Position numbers and translations under genes: made by a program | Shown here: positions 28,301-35,976 of the stretch, one piece after another | How the letters are laid out: every line of letters starts with the position of its first letter | How positions within the stretch are numbered: the first letter of the stretch is position 1 | The notes under the pieces: model-generated | What the model was told of the DNA's origin: nothing | The model's input: the letters and a program-made list of their open reading frames with translations, nothing else | Databases searched by the model: none | Source of the DNA: Curvibacter lanceolatus ATCC 14669 | GTDB taxonomy: Bacteria > Pseudomonadota > Gammaproteobacteria > Burkholderiales > Burkholderiaceae_C | NCBI RefSeq assembly: GCF_000381265.1 | Contig: NZ_KB906262.1 | Location: forward strand, 62,001 to 126,000 | Length of the DNA: 64,000 nucleotides | Direction: 5' to 3'

Positions 28301-28370
28301 AGCCCAGCCCGAAGAGCAGGTAGAACGCTGTTGCCCGCAGGATGTAGCTGCTGCGGCTGGGCTCACTCAT
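25305..28370 (-). CDS. Membrane PAS-GGDEF-EAL protein (dual c-di-GMP enzyme)
   Basis: A 1021-residue protein. It has two N-terminal hydrophobic helices (about residues 12-65), then a second membrane block (about 90-200) and three PAS-type regions (about 210-570). The GGDEF domain follows (LTGLPNRHLLSD, DLDGFKSINDRHG, RTGGDEF near residue 668), then an EAL domain (EALIRW near 793). The EAL domain keeps the metal and catalytic residues: VNISANHL, LELEVLES, DDFGTGYSS, TLKIDQSF and AEGVET. Both domains therefore look active, for c-di-GMP synthesis and hydrolysis. Likely signals are redox, light or small ligands through PAS. Confidence 0.92.
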   Translation of the reverse strand: MSEPSRSSYILRATAFYLLFGLGWIVLSDRVLLALANPLDLAALSAAKGIFFVLASAAALFMALRSVPGGRVVASDSGLPEPAPRVSTGQRWLRYGFALLITGCMLLVHQAMTPMDAGHPQFILFVLPIALSALVGGLGPGLLATFTALIGVDLTSQPALHSLAASPQNQFRWGLLLLNGLVLSLLSDRLRRASARLQRSSRLLHAVVTGTSDAVFVKDPQGRYLLANGAAGAFVNQAPESMLGVTDAQLFDAASAEHLRELDRQVMQSAEVQTHEESLTTLEGQQRVFMVTKGPVVDDVGTVNGLFGIARDITHLKADQERLLASEAALRDREQQLARVLQGSDQGYWDWHLPSNTFLVSERWETMLGFEPGEMDVATSRWPELVHPEDLPAALASIERHLKGESDAHVVEIRCRTKPGGWCWILSRGSIVTRREDGQPLIMAGTHTDITERKQSELALREASVVFESSHEAIMMVNPEGLITKVNPAFTRITGFSEAEVSGRSPRLLASGQHGEPFYQELWRALQQHDFWRGEICNRRKSGELYVAQETISVVRSPQGQVLHYIGVFADISQLKAHEAELDRVAHHDLLTGLPNRHLLSDRMSQSILRSQRSGHPCAVCVLDLDGFKSINDRHGHSVGDQLLLRLSTRLQQVLRAEDTLARTGGDEFVLVLSEVGSTEECTLILDRLLQAVRQPFALAPDLNLGVSASIGVSLYPADNADPDTLLRHADQAMYLAKQAGKNRYQLFDPESDRLAQAHRQGLETLERALAQGEFVLYYQPKVDLDSGEVIGAEALIRWQHPERGLLPPADFLPQLHGSALEPSLGEWVIASALDQLSHWIAQGLPMKVSVNISANHLLQPEFCARLAQALARHPEVPPAHLELEVLESAAIADMGQAVEILRNCRALGVCFSLDDFGTGYSSLTYLRQLPVDTLKIDQSFVRDMLTDADDLRIVQSVIQLAGVFHRQVIAEGVETLEHGARLRQMGCHCAQGYGIARPMPAQDLPGWCAGWLQAQAWQHL

Positions 28371-28469
28371 GCGTCTCTTTCTGCGGGCTGTGAGGCCTGC
28401 TTTTTGTCCGATTGGGCCTCAGGTGGCTTGCACGGAAATGACGGGCTGTGACGGTGGATGCAAAGTTGT

Positions 28470-29123
28470 TTATAGCCCATCAGGTGCGGACGATCTGGCA
28501 ACCTTGTCACGAAGCGGGGCACTGTCCTGGTGGGCGGCGTCATGCAGTCTGTCCTGTCGAGCGCATTCGGCCTTGAGTTTGTTCAGCGTCTGGTACAGCC
28601 CTTGCCGCTCGGTGGTGCTGAGCACACGCAGCATGGCGGCCTGGCGTTCGCGGGCCACGCGGATCATCTGGTCATGCAGGTCCAGGCCTGCGGGGCTCAG
28701 GCGGCACATCAGCTTGCGCGCGCGACCTCTCCCGCTGGCCTGCAATTGCACCAGACCCCGCTGCTCCAGCAATTTGAGTGTGCGGCTGACCAGGGCCTTG
28801 TCGGTGCTGGAGAGTTGGGCCAGTTGTGAGAACGACAGCTGGCCCTCGTGAGCGATGAAGGCCAGCATGCGCCATTCGGCCACGCTGACGCCAAAGGGCT
28901 CGGCATAGCTCAGCGTCAAGGTGCGGCGCAGTGCGTGGCTGAGCTGGTTCATCCAGGAGCTGATGAAGTTGTCCACCGACAGGCCGCTGCCGTGCTCGTC
29001 CAGATCGGCCCAGGGGCAGGCGGGCGCAGGGGTGAGTTCTGGCGGTTCGGTTGACAGGGTGGGGCGGCGTCGTGGCACGGGGCAGATGGGCAGCGGCGGT
29101 AGCTTGATTCTTTCACAGGACAC
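28470..29123 (-). CDS. MarR-family transcriptional regulator
   Basis: A winged-helix regulator. The domain runs from NFISSWMNQLSHALRRTL through GVSVAEWRMLAFIAHEG, the recognition region STDKALVSRTLKLLEQRGLV and the wing GRGRARKLMCRLSPAG. A GTG start at 29123 (217 residues) is chosen because an upstream ATG at 29192 would place the N-terminus inside the porin terminator. A GTG at 28976 is also possible; no start has a good ribosome site. It follows the porin on the same strand and is probably the local repressor or a regulator of aromatic-acid genes. Confidence 0.8.
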   Translation of the reverse strand: MSCERIKLPPLPICPVPRRRPTLSTEPPELTPAPACPWADLDEHGSGLSVDNFISSWMNQLSHALRRTLTLSYAEPFGVSVAEWRMLAFIAHEGQLSFSQLAQLSSTDKALVSRTLKLLEQRGLVQLQASGRGRARKLMCRLSPAGLDLHDQMIRVARERQAAMLRVLSTTERQGLYQTLNKLKAECARQDRLHDAAHQDSAPLRDKVARSSAPDGL

Positions 29124-29138
29124 GGGGCGCCCGATCGC

Positions 29139-29184
29139 AAAAAAGCCTGCCAGACCCAGGGAGAAACCCCGGGCCGTGGCAGGC
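29139..29184 (-). terminator. Intrinsic terminator of the porin gene
   Basis: On the minus strand, GCCTGCCA pairs with TGGCAGGC around a 24-nt loop that contains a further GC stem, followed by six T. It starts 27 bp after the porin stop and separates it from the MarR gene. Confidence 0.85.
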
Positions 29185-29210
29185 CAAGTCAACCTCGGAG
29201 AAACCTTCGA

Positions 29211-30239
29211 TCAGAAGAAGTGGCGCATGCCCACTTCGTAGCCGCTGGAGGTGCCGCCCAGCGTGGTACCGGCTGCGCCCAGGCCCTGGATGTTGATCGC
29301 GCGCTGGGCGCCGGCCTTGTTGCTGATGTGGCCGTAGCTGGTGTAGAGCTGGGTGCGCTTGGACAGGTTGTAGCCGTAGCCCAGCGACACCTTGGTCCAG
29401 TCGGCGTTGTTGCCCGACGTGTCGTAGCGGCCCACCGAGGCGCGCAGTTCGCTGGCGCCGATCGGTGCGCTGGCGCCCAGTTGGAAGGCCGTGATCTTGG
29501 CGGTGGCGGTCTTCTCGCTGGCCCAGATGAACGAGGGCTTGACCACGCCGAAGTCATACCAGCCGGCGATGTTGTTGGCGGTCACGTCGGCGGCGGCGGA
29601 GGCCCCCTTGAGCTTGCCGGTGGCCAGTGCAACGTGCACCGGGCCCTGGCGGTAGCCGCCGCGCAGGCCGCGGTAGTCACCCAGGTTGGGGGTGGTCGAG
29701 TTGGAGGCCTGGCCGCCGAAGGCCACCTGGGCCTGGCCATAGAAGCCGCCCAGGTTGGCTGGCAGGAAGTAGCTGACCGCATTGCTGATCTGGATCGGGG
29801 CGCCGTTCATGACAAAGGTGCCGGTGCCGCCCACGCCGTTGGTCAGGAAGGGGTCGAAGATCAGGGTGTTCAGGAAGGTGGCCGAATCGTCGCGGCCCAC
29901 GCGCACCTCGCCGAAGCTGCCCAGCAGGCTGACGGTGGCACGGCGGTTGAAGCTGAAGGCACCGCTGGTCTTGCCCGCGCCGGTGTTCACGTCCAGGCCA
30001 CCTTCGAGCCAGAAGCCGGCGGCCAGGCCGCCACCCAGGTCTTCGGTGCCGCGAAAGCCGATGCGGCTGATGTTGGCGCCGCTGGTGGACAGGCCGGTGC
30101 GGCTCAGGGTGTCGCCGGTGACGCGGGCCAGGCCCACGTCAATGGTGCCGAACAGGGTCACCGACGAGCTGGGGGCCGTCTGGGCCGAGGCCCCGGTGGC
30201 TGCGGCCAGGGCGGCCAGAACGATGAGGGATTTTTTCAT
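29211..30239 (-). CDS. Gram-negative outer-membrane porin
   Basis: A 342-residue precursor of the Burkholderiales general porin family. A signal peptide of about 20 residues (MKKSLIVLAALAAATGASAQ) is followed by SSVTLFGTIDVGLARV. It ends in the aromatic MRHFF needed for outer-membrane insertion. It forms a trimeric diffusion channel. A strong GGAGGAGA site precedes the ATG at 30239. Placed beside Bug receptors and a catabolic island, it may admit the aromatic acid substrate. Confidence 0.92.
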   Translation of the reverse strand: MKKSLIVLAALAAATGASAQTAPSSSVTLFGTIDVGLARVTGDTLSRTGLSTSGANISRIGFRGTEDLGGGLAAGFWLEGGLDVNTGAGKTSGAFSFNRRATVSLLGSFGEVRVGRDDSATFLNTLIFDPFLTNGVGGTGTFVMNGAPIQISNAVSYFLPANLGGFYGQAQVAFGGQASNSTTPNLGDYRGLRGGYRQGPVHVALATGKLKGASAAADVTANNIAGWYDFGVVKPSFIWASEKTATAKITAFQLGASAPIGASELRASVGRYDTSGNNADWTKVSLGYGYNLSKRTQLYTSYGHISNKAGAQRAINIQGLGAAGTTLGGTSSGYEVGMRHFF

Positions 30240-30274
30240 GGGCTTCTCCTCCAAGAGATGTGCCGATTGAGGAA

Positions 30275-30291
30275 ACGAAGCGCTGCTTCGT
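30275..30291 (-). terminator. Hairpin after the Bug receptor gene
   Basis: ACGAAGC-GCT-GCTTCGT is a perfect 7-bp stem. On the minus strand it is followed by TTCCTC, a weak T-rich tail, between the Bug receptor stop and the porin start. Probably a weak terminator. Confidence 0.45.
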
Positions 30292-30350
30292 CGTGGGGAG
30301 TTCCGGCCAGGGCAGCCCAGCCGGGCGGGGGAACGTGGTGGGTGCCAGGC

Positions 30351-31361
30351 TCAATCGGCCTGGATGCCGAAGTCCTTCACGACCTTGCCGAAGCGGGCCA
30401 GATCGGCTGCGTTGCTCTTTTCGAGACGGGCCGGGTCGCCCCCGAGCGGCAGGCCGCCGAAGGTGCCGACCTTGCTGACCACATCGGGCATCTTCAGGAT
30501 GTCGTTCATGTGGGTGTTGAGCGTCTTCACGATGTCGGCGCTCAGGCCCTTGGGGCCGAACAGGCCTTGCCAGGCGGTGAGCTCGATGTCCTTGTAGCCC
30601 AGCTCGGCCAGGGTGGGCACATCCGGCGCCAGGGTGGATCGGTGGGTGTCGGCCACGCCCAGCAGCTTGACCTTGCCCGTGGCCAGGTGCGGGGCGACGG
30701 GGCCCAGGGTCATGAAGGTCAGCGGCACGTGGCCGCCCAGCACGTCGTTCACCGCCGGCGCCACGCCGCGGTAGGGCACGTGGGCCAGATCGGCGCCGGT
30801 GGCCTTGGTGAACATGGCGGCCAGGATGTGCATGGGCGAGCCGCTGCCCGGGGTGGCATAGGTCAGCGGCTTGGCCTTGGACTGGGCCACCAGATCCTTG
30901 ATGTCCTTGATGCCGCTGGCGCCCGAGGCGGCCACGAACATGGGCATGGTGACGGTCTGGATGATGGGGGTGAAGCCGTTGAGCACGTCGTAGCCCGAGC
31001 CCGGGCCGGTCTTCATCACCAGTTGCGCGATCGAGAAGGTGCTGGGCGCCAGCAGCAGGGTGTAGCCATCGGCCGGGGCCTTGGACACGAAGGCGCTGCC
31101 GATGATGCCGCTGGCGCCGGGGCGGTTGTCCACCACCACAGGCTGGCCCAGGCGGCCTTGCAGCTTCTCGGCGAACAGGCGCGCCATGGCGTCGGTGTCG
31201 CCACCGGCGGGGTAGGCCACCACCAGGGTGATGGGCTTGTTGGGGTAGCCGCCCTGGGCCAGGGCGGGTTGGGCGACCGCGCCCAGCCCGAGGGCGGCGG
31301 CGGTCAGGGCCAGGGCATGGCGGCGGGTGAGGGCAAGGCGTTTGGACGTGGGGGTGGGCAT
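30351..31361 (-). CDS. Bug-family tripartite tricarboxylate receptor (TctC-like), copy 1
   Basis: A 336-residue periplasmic binding protein. A Tat-like/Sec leader (RRHALALTAAALGLGAVAQPALAQ split by a twin-Arg) precedes YPNKPITLVVAYPAGGDTDAMAR. The Bug signatures VVVDNRPGASGIIGSAFV, LTYATPGSGSPMHILAAMF and HVPYRGVAPAVNDVLGGHV follow. Bug proteins bind small organic acids; no TctA/TctB partner is in the window. It lies 64 bp downstream of a second Bug gene, in one operon. Confidence 0.9.
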   Translation of the reverse strand: MPTPTSKRLALTRRHALALTAAALGLGAVAQPALAQGGYPNKPITLVVAYPAGGDTDAMARLFAEKLQGRLGQPVVVDNRPGASGIIGSAFVSKAPADGYTLLLAPSTFSIAQLVMKTGPGSGYDVLNGFTPIIQTVTMPMFVAASGASGIKDIKDLVAQSKAKPLTYATPGSGSPMHILAAMFTKATGADLAHVPYRGVAPAVNDVLGGHVPLTFMTLGPVAPHLATGKVKLLGVADTHRSTLAPDVPTLAELGYKDIELTAWQGLFGPKGLSADIVKTLNTHMNDILKMPDVVSKVGTFGGLPLGGDPARLEKSNAADLARFGKVVKDFGIQAD

Positions 31362-31425
31362 GGGGAGGGTCCTGGGAGATGTTGTGGGGTGGGTCGGTGA
31401 GGGTTCTTGAATCGGGCACGGCCCG

Positions 31426-32439
31426 TCACTGGGCTTCGATCTTTCGGCTCTTGATGACGGGCAGCCAGGTCGCTGTCTCTTTTCGGATGACGTCGCCAAA
31501 GGCGGCGCCTGCGGTGATCCACACGACCAGGCCTTGTTTTTCGAGTTGGGCTTTGTTGGCGGGCGTGTTCAGAATCTGGCCGATGTCGGTGGCCAGTTGG
31601 GTGCGCACGGCCTCGGGCGTGCCCTTGGGGGCCATCACGCCGTACCACGAGGTCACGGCCACGCCGGGTACGCCGGCCTCGGCCAGCGTGGGCACCTCGG
31701 GCAGCAGGGGGGCGCGCACGGGGTCGGTCACCGCCAGGGCGCGCAGCTTGCCCTGCTGGATGTGCGGCAGCAGGGTGGGCAGGTTGCCCACGATCACCGG
31801 CACCGTGCCCCCCAGCACATCGTTGAGCGCAGGCGGCGAGCCCTTGTAGGCCACATGCAGCAGGTCGGCGCCGCTTTGTTGCTTGAACAGCTCGCCGGCC
31901 AGGTGCAGGCCCGAACCCACGCCCGGCGTGGCGTAACTCAAGGTGCCGGGATGGGCCTGGCTGAGCGCGATCAGTTCGCGGATGCTGCGTGCCGGCACCG
32001 CGGGGTTCACGGCCAGCACGTTGGGGGCCTTGGCCAGCGAGGCCACGGGGCTGAAGTCGGCCTCCACGTCGTAGCCCAGGCGGGGCATCAGTGTGGGGTT
32101 GATGGTCAGGTTGCCGGCCGGCACCACCAGCAGGGTGTGGCCCGTGGGGGCGGCCCGCTTGACCGCCTCGATGCCGATGTTGCCATTGGCGCCGGTGCGG
32201 TTGTCCACGATGGCCGCCTGCTTGTAGCGCTCACCCAGGCCGTTGGCCAGCATGCGGGCCAGCGTGTCCACCGGGCCACCGGCCGGGAAGGGCGCCACCA
32301 GCGTGAACGGCGCTGCCGCCAGGCTGCGTTGGGCCTCCGAGAGCTCGCCGGGGGCCGCGTGGCACAGGCTGGATGTGCCCAGCACGGTGCAGCACGCCAC
32401 CGCCCAACGGCGAGCCAGGGCCAGGACGGGACGCTTCAT
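31426..32439 (-). CDS. Bug-family tripartite tricarboxylate receptor (TctC-like), copy 2
   Basis: A 337-residue paralogue with a signal peptide ending SSLCHAAP. It shows the pattern FTLVAPFPAGGPVDTLARML, AIVDNRTGANGNIGIEAV, LSYATPGVGSGLHLAGELF and HVAYKGSPPALNDVLGG. It is the promoter-proximal gene of the Bug pair. The upstream AT-rich gap contains a GTTTT-N6-GAAAC palindrome 74 bp from the ATG, one of the proposed IclR boxes. The start at 32439 is chosen for the signal peptide; an earlier ATG at 32607 would read through the operator. Confidence 0.9.
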   Translation of the reverse strand: MKRPVLALARRWAVACCTVLGTSSLCHAAPGELSEAQRSLAAAPFTLVAPFPAGGPVDTLARMLANGLGERYKQAAIVDNRTGANGNIGIEAVKRAAPTGHTLLVVPAGNLTINPTLMPRLGYDVEADFSPVASLAKAPNVLAVNPAVPARSIRELIALSQAHPGTLSYATPGVGSGLHLAGELFKQQSGADLLHVAYKGSPPALNDVLGGTVPVIVGNLPTLLPHIQQGKLRALAVTDPVRAPLLPEVPTLAEAGVPGVAVTSWYGVMAPKGTPEAVRTQLATDIGQILNTPANKAQLEKQGLVVWITAGAAFGDVIRKETATWLPVIKSRKIEAQ

Positions 32440-32512
32440 GTCAAACCCTTGCCGCCGCATTGTGGCGGGCTGAGGGAGCCAACAGAACCTGGGGTGAGCA
32501 TGGGGGCCTTTC

Positions 32513-32528
32513 GTTTTATATACGAAAC
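32513..32528. promoter_or_regulatory. IclR-box candidate upstream of the Bug operon
   Basis: GTTTT-ATATAC-GAAAC, a 5-6-5 inverted repeat with one mismatch to GTTTC-N6-GAAAC. It lies in the 424-bp AT-rich gap (32440-32863) between the divergent Bug and SDR genes; the rest of the gap holds the promoters and the sites listed next, with no gene seen. Confidence 0.5.
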
Positions 32529-32735
32529 GGTGATCAATAGATGAAACTATTTGAGGGAGAATACGAAGTACCCCCCGTTTTTCAAATAAGTAAAAGCACG
32601 TATTCATGGGGTGGTCACATCTGTGTTGTTGATCTGGCGCATGGACGAATGCCTGTGTTGGCCGCCTGAAAAAGTGGCATCGGCGACCCTTCTGGGTGTT
32701 TCAAAAACCCTGTGTGATAGTCGGGATAGGGGTGG

Positions 32736-32758
32736 AATTGTGGGTTGGTGACACAATT
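32736..32758. promoter_or_regulatory. Perfect inverted repeat AATTGTG-N9-CACAATT
   Basis: A 7-9-7 perfect inverted repeat in the divergent promoter region, directly before the tandem IclR-box candidates. It differs from them in sequence and spacing, so a second regulator (for example the nearby MarR protein, or a GntR/LacI-type protein) may bind here. Confidence 0.5.
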
Positions 32759-32760
32759 GC

Positions 32761-32795
32761 GATTCAAATACGAATCAACGTTTCATAAGTGAGAC
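32761..32795. promoter_or_regulatory. Tandem IclR-box candidates upstream of the SDR-cupin operon
   Basis: Two 5-6-5 repeats lie 19 bp apart: GATTC-AAATAC-GAATC (32761-32776, perfect) and GTTTC-ATAAGT-GAGAC (32780-32795, one mismatch). They end 68 bp before the SDR start. Each resembles the perfect GTTTC-N6-GAAAC at 46253. Confidence 0.55.
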
Positions 32796-32863
32796 TGAAA
32801 AAGGCCGCGCTGAAGCCCGATCACCAAGACAGGGCGGCGCACGGCAGACACAGGAATCGAAGC

Positions 32864-33637
32864 ATGAATCAGACCAGCGTTCCCTCTCTTGAAGGCCACC
32901 GCATCCTCATCACGGGCGGTGCCCGTGGCCTGGGCGAGGCCTTTGCCCGCGCCTGTGTGGCCGCCGGTGCCCGGGTCGCCCTGACCGATGTGCTGCATGA
33001 ACGTGGCGAGGCCCTGGCCGCCGCACTGAACCAGGGCCGGGCCCAGCCCGTGGCGCATTACCTGCCCATGGATGTGTCCGATCCGCAGGCGATCGAGCAG
33101 GCCACGGCCGCTGCGGCCGAGCGCCTGGGCGGCCTGGATGGCCTGGTGAACAACGCCGCCATCACCAACTCGGGCGGCAAGGACATGGCCGACATCACAG
33201 TCGACACCTGGGACCGGGTGATGGCCGTCAACGTGCGCGGCCCCTGGCTGGTGACGGTGGCCGCACAGCGTTGGCTGCAGGATTCGGGTCGGGGCCGGGT
33301 GGTGAACATCGCCTCCGACACCGCGCTGTGGGGGGCCCCGCGCCTGATGGCCTACGTGGCCAGCAAGGGCGCCGTGATGTCCATGACCCGCTCGATGGCG
33401 CGCGAACTGGGCGCGCACGGTGTCACCGTCAATGCGGTGGCGCCGGGTCTGACCCTGGTCGAGGCCACCGAATACGTGCCCGAAGCCCGCCACCGCCTGT
33501 ACAGCGAAGGCCGCGCCATCAGCCGGGCCCAGGTGCCTGACGATGTGGTCGCCACCGTGCTGTTCCTGCTGTCCGAAGGCAGCGGCTACGTGACCGGCCA
33601 GGTGCTGCCGGTCAATGGCGGCTTCGTCATGAACTGA
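32864..33637 (+). CDS. SDR-family dehydrogenase in aromatic island
   Basis: A 257-residue classical SDR with TGGARGLGEA (residue 17 on), NNAA, and catalytic YVASK after NIASDTAL. NAD(P)-dependent oxidation or reduction of an alcohol or diol is expected; dihydrodiol dehydrogenases belong to this fold. It is first in a plus-strand operon of eight genes. The start at 32864 has GGA at modest spacing; an earlier ATG at 32789 has no homology. Confidence 0.85.
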   Translation: MNQTSVPSLEGHRILITGGARGLGEAFARACVAAGARVALTDVLHERGEALAAALNQGRAQPVAHYLPMDVSDPQAIEQATAAAAERLGGLDGLVNNAAITNSGGKDMADITVDTWDRVMAVNVRGPWLVTVAAQRWLQDSGRGRVVNIASDTALWGAPRLMAYVASKGAVMSMTRSMARELGAHGVTVNAVAPGLTLVEATEYVPEARHRLYSEGRAISRAQVPDDVVATVLFLLSEGSGYVTGQVLPVNGGFVMN

Positions 33638-33679
33638 CCCCCCCTACCAACCCACCGCATTGTTTTGCAAGGAGTCCCC

Positions 33680-34288
33680 ATGAGCACACCCCACACCCCC
33701 GCGGCCAACGAGCCGGTGTTCAACGAACGCGGCCTGCAGGATGCGCGCATCCCGCCCGAGGCTGAAATCCAGCAGGCCATGATGCAGGCCCCGGGCCAGA
33801 GCTTTGCCGAGTGGATGGAGTCGCGCGTGGCGCGCCGTTCCACCCGCCGCTACGACTGGGACGCGCTGAAGTTCCAGGCCGATTTCGACCCCAAGTACCG
33901 CCGCGCCCAAATGCGCTATGTGGGCACCGGCGGCACCGGTGTGGCCGCTGACAACAACACCGTGCCCTCGGCCCACTTCACCTTCTCGACCATGGTGATC
34001 CCGGCGGGCAACATCGGCCCCTCGCACATCCATTACGACGTGGAAGAGATCTTCTTCGTGATGCGCGGCGCCATGAAAGTGATCTGCGAAAAAGACGGCC
34101 AGCGCTGGGAGACCGTGGTGGGCGAGCGCGATCTGATCTCGGTGCCGCCCGGCGTGTACCGCGAAGAGCACAACATCGGCGACGAAGACGCACTGATGTG
34201 TGTGATGCTGGGCTCGCCCAAGCCCATCACCCCGGTCTACCCGCCGGATTCGCCCCTGGCCAAGATCAAGCGCGACCTGGGTCGCTGA
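33680..34288 (+). CDS. Cupin-domain protein, copy 1
   Basis: A 202-residue protein with a C-terminal cupin domain (about residues 95-175). It has the metal-type motif HIHYDVEEIFFVMRG and the second motif GERDLISVPPGVYREEHN. The N-terminal part contains RRSTRRYDWDALKFQADFDPK, repeated almost exactly in the cupin at 45677. The two are clear paralogues at opposite ends of the island. Cupins of this size in catabolic clusters are dioxygenases, isomerases or decarboxylases; which is unknown. An AAGGAG site precedes the ATG. Confidence 0.8.
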   Translation: MSTPHTPAANEPVFNERGLQDARIPPEAEIQQAMMQAPGQSFAEWMESRVARRSTRRYDWDALKFQADFDPKYRRAQMRYVGTGGTGVAADNNTVPSAHFTFSTMVIPAGNIGPSHIHYDVEEIFFVMRGAMKVICEKDGQRWETVVGERDLISVPPGVYREEHNIGDEDALMCVMLGSPKPITPVYPPDSPLAKIKRDLGR

Positions 34289-34304
34289 AGCAGGCGCCAC
34301 GAAC

Positions 34305-35123
34305 ATGAGCTTGCAAGAACTGGCACAGCAGTGGCCTGCCCAGGTGGTGTCGACCGCCGGGGGTGATATCGCCTACCGCCGGGCGGGCCAAGGCCCCTTG
34401 CTGGTGCTGTTGCACGGCATTGGGTCGGCCTCGGGCAGTTGGTTGCGTCAGTTGCAAACCCTGCAAAGCCGCTTCACCGTGCTGGCCTGGGACGCCCCCG
34501 GTTACGGCCAAAGCACCCCGGTCGAAGCCGAATGGCCGACGGCCGCCGACTACGGCGCGCGGGTCTGGCCATGGCTGCAGGCCCTGGGACTGGCGCAGCA
34601 ACCAATCCGGCTGGCTGGCCACTCCCTGGGTTGCCTGATGGCGGCCGCGGCGGTGGCACAGCGCCCGCAGGCGGTGGCGCGGCTGGTCCTGCTCTCGCCG
34701 GCGCTGGGCTATGGCCTGGCTGATCCCGCCCTGCGCGACAGCAAGCTGCGCGACCGCCTGGCCAATCTGGAGCGCCTGGGCCCGGCCGGCATGGCCGAGC
34801 ACCGGGGGGCCGCCATGCTCTCGGCCCAGGCCGATGCGCCCCTGGTGGCGTATGTGAAATCGATCATGGCAGCCATCGTCCCGGCCGGTTACACCCAGGC
34901 CGCCCGGCTGCTCGCCAACGCCGATCTCGACAGCCTGCTGGCTGCGGTAACCTGTCCGGTCACCGTGGCCAGTGGCAGCGCTGACACCATCACCCCGGCG
35001 GCCGCCTGCGAAGCGCTGGCGCACCGGGTGGGTGCTCCCTATCTCTCACTGGGCCCGGTGGGCCATGCCTGCGCGCTGGAGGCCGCCGATGCGGTCAATG
35101 CCCTGCTGCAGGCCACCCCCTGA
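34305..35123 (+). CDS. Alpha/beta hydrolase
   Basis: A 272-residue alpha/beta hydrolase: oxyanion LLHGIGSASGSW, nucleophile elbow AGHSLGCL (Ser near 105), acid in ASGSADTITP and the catalytic His in GPVGHACALE. In extradiol pathways such enzymes cleave the ring-fission product (a C-C hydrolase) or hydrolyse an enol lactone, which suits the extradiol-type dioxygenase at 44679. It starts 16 bp after the cupin gene. Confidence 0.85.
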   Translation: MSLQELAQQWPAQVVSTAGGDIAYRRAGQGPLLVLLHGIGSASGSWLRQLQTLQSRFTVLAWDAPGYGQSTPVEAEWPTAADYGARVWPWLQALGLAQQPIRLAGHSLGCLMAAAAVAQRPQAVARLVLLSPALGYGLADPALRDSKLRDRLANLERLGPAGMAEHRGAAMLSAQADAPLVAYVKSIMAAIVPAGYTQAARLLANADLDSLLAAVTCPVTVASGSADTITPAAACEALAHRVGAPYLSLGPVGHACALEAADAVNALLQATP

Positions 35124-35154
35124 ACACAGATCGAGAGACCAGGAGAACCAACAC

Positions 35155-35976
35155 ATGAACAACGCAAGCGACCGCTACCTTGTCCCGGGCCTGGCCCGTG
35201 GCCTGCAATTGCTGGGCTGCTTCACCCGCCAGGAGCCGCAGCTCACCGGCGCCGAGCTGTCGCGCCGCCTCGATGTGCCGCGCGCCTCGGTGTTCCGCCT
35301 GCTGCAGACCCTGGAGCAGATGGGCTTTGTCGAGCGCGTCAGCGACAGCCCCAATTACAAGCTGAGCATCGGGGTGCTGCGCCTGGGCTTCGAATACCTG
35401 GCCTCGATGGAATTGACCGAGCACGGCATTCCCATCATCGAAGGCCTGCGCGACCAGAGCGGCTACTCGGCCCATCTGGTGGTCCGCGATGGGCGCGAGG
35501 TGGTGTTTGTCGCCAAGGCCATGGGCCGCCAGTCGGTGTTCCATTCGATCCAGGTCGGTGCGCGTCTGCCGGCCCATGCGACCGTGCTGGGCCGCCTGCT
35601 GCTGTCCAACCTCGACATGGCCGGCCTGTCCCAGCTCTACCCCGAGCCGGCACTGCATGCCTACACCCCCAAGACGCCCACCACCCTGGTGCAGCTCAAG
35701 GCCCTGATCGATCAGGACATGGCCAATGGCTACGGCATCAGCCAGGGCGGCTTCGAGACCGGCATCTCGACCATTGCCGCCCCTGTTTTCAATGACCGCC
35801 ACAACGTGGTGGCGGCCGTCAGCTTGACCGTGCCTGCGCAGCAGATCGAGGCCGATCAGGCCCGCAGCCTGGTCCAACTGGTGCAGCAAGCCGCTGCCCA
35901 GGTCACCCAACGCATCAGCCACCTGCCCCAGCGCGGCGGCATGAACGTCAACCCCCTCCCACCCCCCACACCATGA
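35155..35976 (+). CDS. IclR-family transcriptional regulator
   Basis: A 273-residue regulator: N-terminal winged helix (LARGLQLLGCFTRQEPQLTG, DVPRASVFRLLQTLEQMGFV) and C-terminal ligand-binding domain (GARLPAHATVLGRLLLS, ISTIAAPVFNDRHNVVAAVSLTVP split over strands). IclR members commonly control aromatic degradation in response to the substrate. It sits inside the operon and overlaps the next gene by ATGA, so it is probably autoregulated. It is the best candidate for the GTTTC-N6-GAAAC sites at 32513, 32761, 32780 and 46253. Confidence 0.9.
   Translation: MNNASDRYLVPGLARGLQLLGCFTRQEPQLTGAELSRRLDVPRASVFRLLQTLEQMGFVERVSDSPNYKLSIGVLRLGFEYLASMELTEHGIPIIEGLRDQSGYSAHLVVRDGREVVFVAKAMGRQSVFHSIQVGARLPAHATVLGRLLLSNLDMAGLSQLYPEPALHAYTPKTPTTLVQLKALIDQDMANGYGISQGGFETGISTIAAPVFNDRHNVVAAVSLTVPAQQIEADQARSLVQLVQQAAAQVTQRISHLPQRGGMNVNPLPPPTP

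Noticed and set aside
29124-29192. Extension of the MarR protein to an ATG at 29192
   Set aside because: The extra residues would be read through the porin terminator stem and T-run and show no family similarity.
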